From contig NC_087071.1 in assembly GCF_963678635.1 (NCBI RefSeq), forward strand, positions 23,140,013 through 23,204,012: 64,000 bases of DNA, given 5' to 3'. The notes under the pieces are model-generated. The model was not told the DNA's origin. It saw nothing but the letters and a program-made list of their open reading frames with translations, and ran no database searches. Below are positions 13,850-26,000 of this stretch, piece after piece; the first letter of the stretch is position 1, and each line of letters opens with the position of its first letter. The translations under genes were made by a program, and so were the position numbers. The stretch is from Symsagittifera roscoffensis. Lineage: Eukaryota > Xenacoelomorpha > Acoela > Convolutidae.

Positions 13850-14350
13850 CAAGACCAAAACCGTAGAGCAGTTGTTTGAACTACGCGAGACCAAAGGTGT
13901 TCGGCAATTTGTTGAATTTCCAACAAAACTAGACCAAAACTAGAATAAATTGCCAAACACCTTTGGTATTGCGTAGTTGAAACCACTACCCAACGGTTTT
14001 GGTCTTGAATCTTGGGAATTTCAAACAAATGTCCAAGAACATCAAACAAACGATGGACAGTTGGTTGAAATTCCCACGATTCACGACCAAAACCGTTGGG
14101 CAGTGGTTTCAACTACGCAAGACCAAAGGTGTTTGGCACTTGGTTGAAATTCCAGCAAAACTAGACCAAAAATAGAATAAATTGCCAAGCACCTTTGGTA
14201 TTGCGTAGTTGAAACCACTGCCCAATGGTTTTGGTCTTGAATCTTGGGAGTTTCAAACAAATGTCCAGGTTTATCAAACAAACGATGGACATTTGTTTGA
14301 AATTCACAAGATTCAACACAAAACCGTTGGGCAGTGTTTTCAACTATGTA
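13850..14350. repeat. Satellite cluster with inverted segments (232-bp palindromic period), cluster 1
   Basis: Here satellite sequence alternates orientation. A forward stretch with CAAGACCAAAGGTG is followed after about 50-100 bp by its reverse complement, starting AATTGCCAAACACCTTTGG at 13,948 and again at about 14,180, 232 bp apart. Each period can therefore fold back on itself. Elsewhere the array is almost entirely head-to-tail. Confidence 0.8.
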
Positions 14351-15718
14351 ATACCAAAATTGTTTGGCAAGTGGTTGAATTTCTCAAGACCAAAAATCTT
14401 GGGCAGTTGTTTGGACTTTCCCACACTAAAAGTGTTGGGCAGTTCTTTGGACTCCCCAAGAATCTAGACCAAAACCGTTGGGTACTTGAACGAACTTCTC
14501 ATTACCAGAATTCAAAAACGTTGGTCAGTTGTTTGATTTTCCCAAGTGCCAAATACGAATCCGTTGCACAGTTGTTTGAACTTCCCAAGGTTCAAGATCA
14601 AAACCGTTGGGCAGTTGCATGAACTTCGCAAGACACGAACCCAAAACCGTTTATCAGTTGTTTGAACTTCCAATGACTCAAGATCAAAACCGTAGGGCAG
14701 TTGTTTGAATTTCCCAAGACCAAAAATTTTGGGCAGTTGTTCGAATTTCTCAAAAAACAAAGAGGCTTGATAGTTGGTTGAACTTTCCAAGATTCAAGAT
14801 AAAAATCGTTGGGCAGTTGTTTCAACTAAGCAAGACCAAAGGTGTTTGGCGTTGGTTGAATTTCCAAAGACTCGAAACCGAAACCGGTGGGATTTTGTTT
14901 GATCTGTCCAAGACCCACGACCAAACTAGTGGAGCTGTTTTTTGGACATCTCAAGAAAAAGAGTGTTGAACAGCTGTTTGAACTTCTCAAGAGCAGGAGT
15001 GCTGGACAGTTTTTTGATCTTCAAAGACCAAAATCAATGGCCAGTAGTTTGAACTTCCCAAGACGCGAGACCTAAAATGTTGGCAGTTGTTTTAACTTCC
15101 CAAAACTCAAGATCAAAGCCAATGACCTTTTTTTGTACTTCTCAAGACCAAGAGTGTTGGGCAGCTGTTTGAACTTCCAAGACTCGAGACCAAAACCGTT
15201 GTGCAGTTGTTTGATTTTCACAAGACTCGAACCAAAACAGTTGAGCAATTGTTTGAACTTCCCATGAATCAAACCCTAAACCGTAGGGCATTTGTTTGAA
15301 CTTCCCAGACACAATTTTTTTGGCAGTTGTTTGAACTTCCCAACACTAAAATTGTTGGGAAACTCTTTGAACTTCCCAAAAAACTTGACCGAAACCGTCG
15401 AGAACTTGATCGGACTTCTCAAGACCAGAATCCAAACGTGTTTGGCATTTGGTTGAATTTACAAAGACTCTAGACCGAAACCGTTGGACAGTTGTTTGAA
15501 ATTCCCAAGATTCAAGACCAAAACCGTTGGGCAGCTGTTTGAACTTCCCAAGACTCAAACCAAAACCGTAGGCCAGTTGTTTGAACTTCCCAAGACCGAA
15601 AGTGTTGGGCAGGTGTTTGAAACTCCCAATACTAAACTTGTTGGGATGTTGTTTTAAGTTCCCAAGAATCTAGACTAAAACCGTTAAAAAGTTGTTTGAA
15701 GTTCCCAAGAATCTAGAC

Positions 15719-16740
15719 CTAAACCGTGAGGCAGTTGTTTGAACTTCCCAAGACCAAAAGTGTTGGGAAGTTGTTTGAAATTCCCAACACTAAACGTGTT
15801 GGGAAGTTGTTTGAAGTTCCCAAGAATTTAGACCAAAACCGTTGGGAAATTGTTTGAAGTTCCCAAGAATCTAGACCAAAACCGTTTGGAAGTTGTTCGA
15901 ACTTCCCAAGATTCAAGACCAAAACGATTGGCCAGTCAAAACCGTTCGGCAGTTGCTCGAACTTCACAAGACTGTAGACCAAAACCATTGAGCAGTTATT
16001 TTTAATCTCATGACTCAAGACCAAAACTGTAGGGCAGTTGTTTGAACTTCCCATAACCAAAATTGTTGGGCAGTTGTTTGAACTTCCCAAGACCAAAAGT
16101 GTTGGGCAGTTGTTTGAAATTCCCAACACTAAACGTGTTGGGAAGTTGTTTGAAGTTCCCAAGAATTTAGACCAAAACCGTTGGGAAATTGTTTGAAGTT
16201 CCCAAGAATCTAGACCAAAACCGTTTGGAAGTTGTTCGAACTTCCCAAGATTCAAGACCAAAACGATTGGCCAGTCAAAACCGTTCGGCAGTTGCTCGAA
16301 CTTCGCAAGACTGTAGACCAAAACCATTGAGCAGTTATTTTTAGTCTCATGACTCAAGACCAAAACTGTAGGGCAGTTGTTTGAACTTCCCATAACCAAA
16401 ATTGTTGGGCAGTTGTTTGAACTTCCCAAGACCAAAAGTGTTGGGCAGTTGTTTGAAATTCCCAACACTAAAAGTGTTGGGAAGTTGTTTGAAGTTCCCA
16501 AGAATTTAGACCAAAACCGTTGGGAAATTGTTTGAAGTTCCCAAGAATCTGGACCAAAACCGTTTGGAAGTTGTTCGAACTTCCCAAGATTCAAGACCAA
16601 AACGACTGGCCAGTCAAAACCGTTCGACAGTTAATCGAACTTCGCAACACTGTAGACCAAAACCATTGAGCAGTTATTTTTAATCTCATGACTCAAGACC
16701 AAAACTGTAGGGCAGTTGTTTGAACTTCCCATAACCAAAA
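15719..16740. repeat. 339-bp higher-order satellite repeat, three copies
   Basis: The marker GGCCAGTCAAAACCGTTCG, with minor changes in the third copy, appears near 15,930, 16,269 and 16,608, spaced 339 bp apart. The surrounding units repeat in register. On the minus strand this homogeneous block stays open for 293 codons, which is a by-product of the low divergence between copies. Confidence 0.8.
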
Positions 16741-17639
16741 TTGTTGGGCAGTTGTTTGAACTTCCCATGAATGAAGACCAAAACCGTAGGGCATTTGTTT
16801 GAACTTCCCAAGACACAATTTGTTGGGCAGTTGTTTGAACTTCGCAACACTAAAAATGTTGGGAAACTCTTTGAACTGCCCAAGAATCTTGACCAAAACC
16901 GTTGGGAACTTGATCGGACTTCTCAAGACCAGAACCCAGACGTCTTTGGCAGTTGGTTGAATTTTCAAAGACTCTAGACCAAAACCGTTGGGCAGCTGTT
17001 TGAAATACGCAAGACCAAAGGTGTTTGGCAATTGGTTGAGATTTTCAAGACTGGAGATCAAAACCGTTGGACAGTTCAAAACCGTTGGGATCAAAATCGT
17101 TAAGAATTTGTTCGAACTTCACGGGATTCAAGACCAAAACCATTGGCCAGTGGTTTCAACTACGCAAGACCAAAGGTGTTTGGCAGTTGGTTGAATTCCA
17201 AAGGATCTAGACAAAAACCGTTGAGAAGTTGTTTGAACTGTCCAAAACTCAAAACCAAAACTGTGGGCAATTTAATGATCTTGAAAGACCAAAATCGATG
17301 GCCAAAAGTTCGAGTTTCCCAAAATTCAAAACCAAAACCGTTCGGCAGTTGTTCGAATTTCGCAAGACTCTAGACCAAAACCATTGAGCAGTTATTTTTA
17401 ATCTCATGAATCAAGACCAAAATTGTAGGGCAGTTGTTCGAACTTACCATGACCAAAATTGTTGGGCAGTTGTTTGAACTTCCCAATACTAAAAGTGTTG
17501 GGCAGTTGTTGGAACTTCCCAAGAATCTAGACCGAAACCGTTGGGCACTTGTTTGAACTTCTCAATACCAGAATCCAAAAACGTTGAGCAGTTGTTTAAA
17601 ATTAACATGAAACAAGACCAAAACCGTAGGGCAGTTGTT

Positions 17640-19560
17640 TGAACTACGCGAGACCAAAGGTGTTCGGCAATTTGTTGAATTTCCAACGAAACTAGACCAA
17701 AACTAGAAAAAATTGCCAAACACCTTTGGTATTGTGTAGTTGAAACCACTGTCCAACGGTTTTGGTCTTGAATCTTGGGAATTTCAAACAAATGTCCAGG
17801 AATATCAAACAAACGATAGACAGTTGTTTGAAATTCCCACGATTCAAGACCAAAACCGTTGGGCAGTGGTTTCAACTACGCAAGACCAAAGGTGTTTGGC
17901 ACTTAGTTGAAATTCCAACGAAACTAGACCAAAAATAGAATAAATTGCCAAACACCTTTTATATTGCGTAGTTGAAACCACTGCCCAACGGTTTTGGTCT
18001 TGAATCTTGGGAATTTCAAACAAATGTCCAGGAAAATCAAACAAACGATGGACAGTTGTTTGAAATTCCTACGATTCAAGACCAAAACCTTTGGGCAGTG
18101 GTTTCAACTACACAATACCAAAGGTGTTTGGCACTTGGTTGAAATTCCAGCGAAACTAGACCAAAAATAGAATAAATTGCCAAACACCTTTGGTATTGCG
18201 TAGTTGAAACCACTGCCCAACGGTTTTGGTCTTGAATCTTGGGAATTTCAAACAAATGTCCAGGAATATCAAACAAACGATGGATAATTGTTTGAAATTC
18301 ACAAGATTCAAGACCAAAACCGTTGGGCAGTGTTTGAAACTATGCAATACCAAAATTGTTTGGCAATTGGTGGAATTTCCCAAAATTCAAAACCAAAACC
18401 GTTCGGCAGTTGTTTGAACTTCGCAAGACTCGAGACCAAAACCATTGAGCCGTTGTTTGAATTTCCCTTGACTCAAGAACAAAACTGTAGGCCAGGTGCT
18501 TGAACTTCCCAAGACCAAAAATCTTGGGCAGTTGTTTGGACTTTCCCACACTAAAAGTGTTGGGCAGTTGCTTGTACTCCCCAAGAATCTACACCACAAC
18601 CGTTGGGCAATTGATCGAAATTCTCAATCCCAGAGTCCAAAAACGTAGGGCAGTTGTTTGAACTTACTAAGACCAAAACAGTGGGGCAGTTGTTTGAATT
18701 TTCCAACACTAAAACCGTATGTCAGTTGTTTGAACTTCCACACCTTCAAGACCAAAACTGTTGGGCAGTTGTTTGAATCTAGACCAAAACTGTTGGGCAC
18801 TTGATCCAAAATTTCAATACCAGAATCCAAAAACGTTGAGCAGTTGTTTGAAATTAACATGAAACAAGACCAAAACCGTAGGGCAGTTGTTTGAACTACG
18901 CGAGACCAAAGATGTTCGGCAATTTGTTGAATTTCCAACGAAACTAGACCAAAACTAGAATAAATTGCCAAACACCTTGGGTATTGTGTAGTTGAAACCA
19001 CTGCCCAACGGTTTTGGTCTTGAATCTTGGGAATTTCAAACAAATGTCCAGGAATATCAAACAAACGAAGGACAGTTGATTGAAATTCCCACGATTCAAG
19101 ACCAAAACCGTTGGGCAGTGGTTTCAACTACGCAATACCAAAGGTGTTTGGCACTTGGTTGAAATTCCAGCGAAAATAGACCAAAAATAGAATAAATTGC
19201 CAAACGCCTTTGGTATTGCGTAGTTGAAACCACTGCCCAACGAATTGGTCTTGACTCTTGGGAATTTCAAACAAATGTCCAGGAATATCAAACAAACGAT
19301 AGACAGTTGTTTGAAATTCCCACGATTCAAGACCAAAACCGTTGGGCAGTGGTTTCAACTACGCAAGACCAAAGATGTTTGGCAATTTATTCTATTTTTG
19401 GTCTAGTTTCGCTGGAATTTCAACCAAGTGCCAAACACCTTTGGTATTGCGTAGTTGAAACCACTGCCCAACGGTTTTGGTCTTGAATCGTGGGAATTTC
19501 AAACAACTGTCTATCGTTTGTTTGATATTCCTGGACATTTGTTTGAAATTCCCAAGATTC
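17640..19560. repeat. Satellite cluster with inverted segments (232-bp palindromic period), cluster 2
   Basis: The second cluster with alternating orientation. The inverted marker AATTGCCAAACACCTTT begins at 17,711, 17,943, 18,175, 18,963 and 19,195, in steps of 232 bp within each run. Forward and inverted halves alternate, giving long potential hairpins or cruciforms. Near 19,380-19,540 the inverted half is longer. Confidence 0.82.
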
Positions 19561-20579
19561 AAGACCAAAACCGTTGGGCAGTGGTTTCAACTATGCAATA
19601 CCAAAAATGTTTGGCAATTGGTAGAATTTCCCAAAATTCAAAACCAAAACCGTTCGGCAGTTGTTTGAACTTCGCAAGACTCGAGACCAAAACCATTGAG
19701 CCGTTGTTTGAACTTCCCTTGACTCAAGACCAAAACTGTAGGCCAGGTGCTTGAACTTCCCAAGACCAAAAATGTTGGGCAGTTGTTTGGACTTTCCCGC
19801 ACTAAAAGTGTTGGGCAGTTGCTTGGACTCCCCAAGAATCTAGACCAAAACCGTTGGGCAGTGTTTTCAACTATGCAATACCAAAAATGTTTGGCAATTG
19901 GTCGAATTTCCCAAAATTCAAAACCAAAACCGTTCGGCAGTTGTTTGAACTTCGCACGACTCGAGACCAAAACCATTGAGCCGTTGTTCGAACTTCCCTT
20001 GACTCAAGACCAAAACTGTAGGCCAGGTGCTTGAACTTCCCAAGACCAAATATCTTGGGCAGTTGTTTGGACTTTCCCACACTAAAAGTGTTGGGCAGTT
20101 GCTTGGACTCCCCAAGAATCTAGACCAAAACCGTTGGGCACTTGATCGAACTTCTCATTACCAGAATTCAAAAACGTTGGGCAGTTGTTTGAAGTTTCCA
20201 ACAGCAAAAACCGTTGGGCAGTTGTTTGAACTTTCAAACCTTCAAGACCAAAACCGTTGGGCAGGTGTTTGAACTACGCAAGACCAGAGGTGTTTGGCAC
20301 TTGGTTGAATTTCCCAAGGCTCGACACTAAAACCGTTGAAAGTATTTTGAACTGTCCAAGACTCAAAAACAAAACCGTGGGCAGTTTTTTGATCTTCAAA
20401 TACCAAAATCGATGGCCAAAAATTTGATTTTCCCAAACTTCAAAACCAAAACCGTTCGGCAGTTGTTTGAACTTCGCAAGGCTCGAGACCAAAACTATTG
20501 AGCTCTTGATTGAACTTCCCTTGACTCAAGACCAAAACTGTGGGCCAGTTGTTTGAACTTCCCACGACTAAAAGTGTTG

Positions 20580-21130
20580 TGCAGTTGTTTGGACTTCCCA
20601 AGAATCTAGACCACAACCGTCGGGCACTTGATCGAACTTCTCAATCCCAGATTCCAAAAACGTTGAGCAGTTGTTTGAACTTCCCATGACTCAAGACCAA
20701 AACCGTAGGGCAGTTGTTTGAACTTACTAAGACCAAAACAGTGGGGCAGTTGTTTGAATTTTCCAACACTAAAACCGTATGTCAGTTGTTTGAACTTCCA
20801 CACCTTCAAGACCAAAACCGTAGGGCAGTTGTTTGAACTTATTTAGACGAAAAGTGTTGTGCAGTTGTTTGGACTTCCCAAGAATCTAGACCACAACCGT
20901 TGGGCACTTGATCGAACTTCTCAATCCCAGATTCCAAAAACGTTGAGCAGTTGTTTGAACTTCCCATGACTCAAGACCAAAACCGTAGGGCAGTTGTTTG
21001 AACTTACTAAGACCAAAACAATGGGGCAGTTGTTTGAATTTTCCAACACTAAAACCGTATGTCAGTTGTTTGAACTTCCACACCTTCAAGACCAAAACCG
21101 TAGGGCAGTTGTTTGAACTTATTTAGACGA
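20580..21130. repeat. 280-bp higher-order satellite repeat, two copies
   Basis: Two tandem 280-bp copies, about 20,570-20,849 and 20,850-21,129, share unit-specific features such as TTATTTAGACGAAAAGTG and CTAAAACCGTATGTC. A related copy reappears near 29,140-29,340, far from the pair, so blocks have also moved or been exchanged within the array. Confidence 0.78.
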
Positions 21131-23072
21131 AAAGTGTTGGGCAGTTGTTTGAACTTTCCAACACTAAAACCATTGGGCAGGAGTTTGAACTACGCAAGAC
21201 CAAAGGTGTTTGGCACTCGGTTGAATTTCCAACGAATCTAGACCATAAACGATGGACAGTTGTTTGAAGTTACCAAGAAAAAAGACCAAAACCATGGGGC
21301 AGTTGTTTGAACTTTCCAAGACCAAAAGTTTTGGGCGTTGTTTGAATTTCCCAAGATCAAAATTGTAGGGCAGTTGTTTGAACTTCTCAACACCAAAAAT
21401 GTTGGGCAGTTGTTTGAACTTCCCAACACTAAAAGTGTTGGGAAACTCTTTGAACTGCCCAAGAATCTTGACCAAAACCGTTGGGAACTTGATCGGACTT
21501 CTCAAGACCAGAATCCAAAAACTTTGAGCAGTTATTTGAATTTCCGAAGAACCTAGAACAAGACCGTAGGACAGTTTTTTGAACTTCCCAATCTTCAAGA
21601 CCAAAACCGAAGGGCAGTTGTTTGAACTTACAAAGACCAAAAGTGTTGAGCAGTTGTTTGAACTTTCCAACACCAGAACCGTTGGACAGTTGTTTGAACT
21701 TCGAAACCTTCAAGACCAAACCCGTTGGGCAGTTGTATGAACTAAGCAAGACCAAAGGTGTTTGGCACTTGGTTGAATTTCCAACAAATCTTGACCAAAA
21801 CCGTTGGACATTTATTTGAAATTCCCAAGAAAATAGACCAAAACCGTGGGGCAGTTGTTTGAACTTACTAAGACCAAAAGTGTGGGGCAGTTGTTTGAAC
21901 TTTCCAACACTTAAACCGTATGTCAGTTGTTTGAACTTCCAAACCTTAAAGACCAAAACTGTTGGGCATTTGTTTGAATCTAGACCAAAACCGTTGGGCA
22001 GTTGATCGAAATTCTCAATACCAGAATCCAAAAACGTTGAGCAGTTTTTTGAACTTCCCATGACTCAAGACCAAAACCGTAGGGCAGTTGTTTGAACTTA
22101 TTTAGACGAAAAGTGTTGGGCAGTTGTTTGAACTTTCCAACACTAAAACCATTGGGCAGTAGTTTGAACTACGCAAGACCAAAGGTGTTTGGCACTCGGT
22201 TGAATTTCCAACGAATCTAGACCATAAACGATGGACAGTTGTTTGAAGTTACCAAGAAAAAAGACCAAAACCATGGGGCAGTTGTTTGAACTTTCCAAGA
22301 CCAAAAGTTTTGGGCGTTGTTTGAATTTCCCAAGATCAAAATTGTCGGGCAGTTGTTTGAACTTCTCAACACCAAAAATGTTGGGCAGTTGTTTGAACTT
22401 CCCAACACTAAAAGTGTTGGGAAACTCTTTGAACTGCCCAAGAATCTTGACCAAAACCGTTGGGAACTTGATCGGACTTCTCAAGACCAGAATCCAAAAA
22501 CATTGAGCAGTTATTTGAATTTCCGAAGAATCTAGACCAAGACCGTAGGACAGTTTTTTGAACTTCCCAATCTTCAAGACCAGAACCGAAGGGCAGTTGT
22601 TTGAACTTACAAAGACCAAAAGTGTTGAGCAGTTGTTTGAACTTTCCAACACCAGAACCGTTGGACAGTTGTTTGAACTTCGAAACCTTCAAGACCAAAA
22701 CCGTTGGGCAGTTGTATGAACTACGCAAGACCAAAGGTGTTTGGCACTTGGTTGAATTTCCAACAAATCTTGACCAAAACCGTTGGACAGTTATTTGAAA
22801 TTCCCAAGAAAATAGACCAAAACCGTGGGGCAGTTGTTTGAACTTACTAAGACCAAAAGTGTGGGGCAGTTGTTTGAACTTTCCAACACTAAAACCGTAT
22901 GTCAGTTGTTTGAACTTCCAAACCTTAAAGACCAAAACTGTTGGGCATTTGTTTGAATCTAGACCAAAACCGTTGGGCAGTTGATCGAAATTCTCAATAC
23001 CAGAATCCAAAAACGTTGAGCAGATGTTTGAACTTCACATGACTCAAGACCAAAACCGTAGGGCAGTTGTTT
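21115..23072. repeat. 979-bp higher-order satellite repeat, two copies
   Basis: Copy 1 (about 21,115-22,093) and copy 2 (about 22,094-23,072) match over about 979 bp with few differences. A partial third copy follows to about 23,500. The block includes units with the rarer GACCATAAACGATGGACAG and AAAAAAGACCAAAACCATG variants, which fixes the register. Confidence 0.8.
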
Positions 23073-26000
23073 GAACTTACTAAGACCAAAAGTGTTGGGC
23101 AGTTGTTTGAACTTTCCAACACCAGACCCGTTGGACAGTTGTTTGAACTTCGAAACCTTCAAGACCAAAACCGTTGGGCAGTTGTATGAACTACGCAAGA
23201 CCAAAGGTGTTTGGCACTTGGTTGAATTTCCAACAAATCTTGACCAAAACCGTTGGACAGTTATTTGAAATTCCCAAGAAAATAGACCAAAACCGTGGGG
23301 CAGTTGTTTGAACTTACTAAGACCAAAAGTGTGGGGCAGTTGTTTGAATTTTCCAACACTAAAACCGTATGTCAGTTGTTTGAACTTCCAAACCTTAAAG
23401 ACCAAAACTGCTGGGCATTTGTTTGAATCTAGACCAAAACTGTTGGGCAGTTGATCGAAATTCTCAAAAGCAGAATCCAAAATCGTTGAGCAGTTGTTTG
23501 AACTTCCCATGACTCAAGACCAAAACCGTAGGGCAGTTGTTTGAACTTACTAAGACCAAAAGTGTTGGGCAGTTGTTTGAACTTTCAACACTAAAACCGT
23601 TGGGCAGATGTTTGAACTACGCAAGACCAAAAGTGTTTGGCACTCGGTTGAATTTCCAACGAATCTAGACCAAAAACGTTGGAATATTGATTGACCAAAA
23701 ACGTTTCAGTCCAAAAACGTTTTGGTCCAACGAATCTAGACCAAAAACTTTGGAATGTTGATTGAGGTTACCAAGAAAAAAGACCGAAACCGGGGGGCAG
23801 TTGTTTGAACTTCCCAAGACCAAAAGTGTCGGGCAGTTGTTTCAACTTCCCAAGATCAAAATTGTAGGGCAGTTGTTTGAACTTTCCAACTCTAAAAGTG
23901 TTGGGCAGTTGTTTGAAATGTCCAAGAATCTAGAACAAAACCGTTGGGCACTTGAGGGAACTTCTCAAGACCAGAATCCAAAAGCCTTGAGCAGTTACTT
24001 GAGTTTCCCTATCTTCAAGACCAAAAAAAAATTGGGCAGTTGTTTGAACTATGCAAGATCAAAGGTGCGTGGCAATTGGTTGAGCTTCCCAATACTCGAG
24101 ACCAAAACCGTTGGGAAAAGGTTTCAACTGTCCAGGACTCAAGACCAAAACCTTGGGGCAATTTTTTTATCTTCAAAGAACAAAGCCGTCGGACAGTTGT
24201 TTGAACTTCCCAAGACCAAAAGTTTGGGGCAGTTGTTTGCTTTTTCCAACACCAAATCTAGACCAAAACCATTAAGCACTTGATTGACCTTCTCAAGGCC
24301 AGAATCCAAAAGCGTTATGCAGTTGATTGTTTTTCCAAAGACTGTAGACCAAAACCGTTAAGGCAGATGTTTGAACTAGGCAAGACCAAAGGTGTTTAGC
24401 AGTTGATTACTTCCTGTAATACGAGACCAAAACCGTTGGTAAGTTGCTTGATCTGTGCAACACTCAAGACCAAAACAATGGGGGAGTCTTTTGATCTTCA
24501 AAGCCCGAAATCAATGGCCAGTAGTTTGAACTTCCCAAGATTCAAGACCAAAAAAAACGTTGAGCAGTTGTTAAAATTTCTCATGACTCAAGACCATAAC
24601 CCTAGGGAATTTAATTGAATTCCTCAAGAACAAGAATGCCGGGCAGTTTTTTGATCTTCAAAGATCAAAATCGTTGGCCAGTAGTTTGAACTTCCCAAAA
24701 TTCAAGACCAAAAACCGTTGAGCATTTGTTTGAACTTCTCATGACTCAAAACCATAACCGTAGGTTAGTTGTTTGAATTTCTCAAGACCAAAAGTGTTTG
24801 GCAGTTGTTTGAACTTCCCAAGAACCTAGATCAAAACCGTTAGGCACTTTTGTTCGAACTACGCAAGACCAAAGGTGTTTGGCAGTTGGTTGAACTTCCC
24901 AAGACTCGAGACCAAAAACATTGGCAAGTTGTTTGATCTGTCCAAGACTCAAGATCAAAAAATGGGGCAGTTTTTTGATCTTCAAAGCCCAAAATTGATG
25001 GCCAGTAGTTTGAACTTCGCAAGACTCGAAATTAAAATGGTTGAGCAGTTGTTTGAGCTTCCCACGAACCTAGACCAAAACCGATGGGCACTTGATCGAA
25101 CATCTCAATACCGGAACCCAAAAGCGTTGGGCAGTTGTTTGACTTTCCAAAGACTCTAGACCAAAGAAGTTTGGCAGTTGTCTGAAATACATAAGACCAA
25201 AGTTGGTTGGCAGTTGGTTGAACTTCCCAAGACTCGAGACAAAACCCTTGGCAGTTTTTTTTCTAACTTCCAAAACTTAAGACCAAAACAAATGGCTGTT
25301 TTTTGAACTTCTCAAGACTAAGAGTGTTGGGCAGCTGTTTGAATTTCCAAGACTCGAGACCAAAACCGTTGTGCAGTAGTTTGAACTCCTCAAGAGCAAG
25401 AGTGCTGGGCAGTTTTTTGATCTTAAAAGACCAAAATCGAGGGCTAGTAGTTTGAACTTTCCAAGACTCGAGACCTAAACTGTTGGCAATTCTTATATCT
25501 TCCCAAAACTCAAGATCGAAACTAATGGGCTGCTTTTTGAACTTCTCAAGACCAAGAGTGTTGGTTAGCTGTTTGAACTCTCAAGAGTCGAGACCAAAAC
25601 CGTTGTGCAGTTATTTGAACTTTCCAACACCAAACGTCTTGGGCAGTTGTTTGAACTTCCGAAGAGTCTAGACCAAAATAGTTAGACACTTGATCGAACT
25701 TCTCATTCCCAGAATCGAAAAGCGTTGGACAGTTGTTTGGAGTTTTAAAGACTCTAGAGCAAAAACCTTGGGCAGTTGTTTGAACTCCTCAAAAACAAAA
25801 GTGCTGGTCAGTTTTTGATCTTAAAATACCAAAATCGAGGGCCAGTAATTTGAAATTTTCAAGACTCGAAACCTAAACTGTTGGCAATTTTTATATCTTC
25901 CCAAAACTCAAGATCGAAACTAATGGGCTGCTTTTTGAACTTCTCAAGACCAAGAGTGTTGGTTAGCTGTTTGAACTCTCAAAACTCGAGACCAAAACCG

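Noticed and set aside
15719-16600. 293-codon minus-strand open frame with repeated SSNNCPTVLVLG-like motifs, and many similar frames from 2.7 to 31.7 kb
   Set aside because: The frames come from tandem units of 36 bp (in phase) and 43 bp (out of phase). They occur on both strands at once, start and stop with unit composition, and show no signal of codon selection. They are by-products of the satellite.
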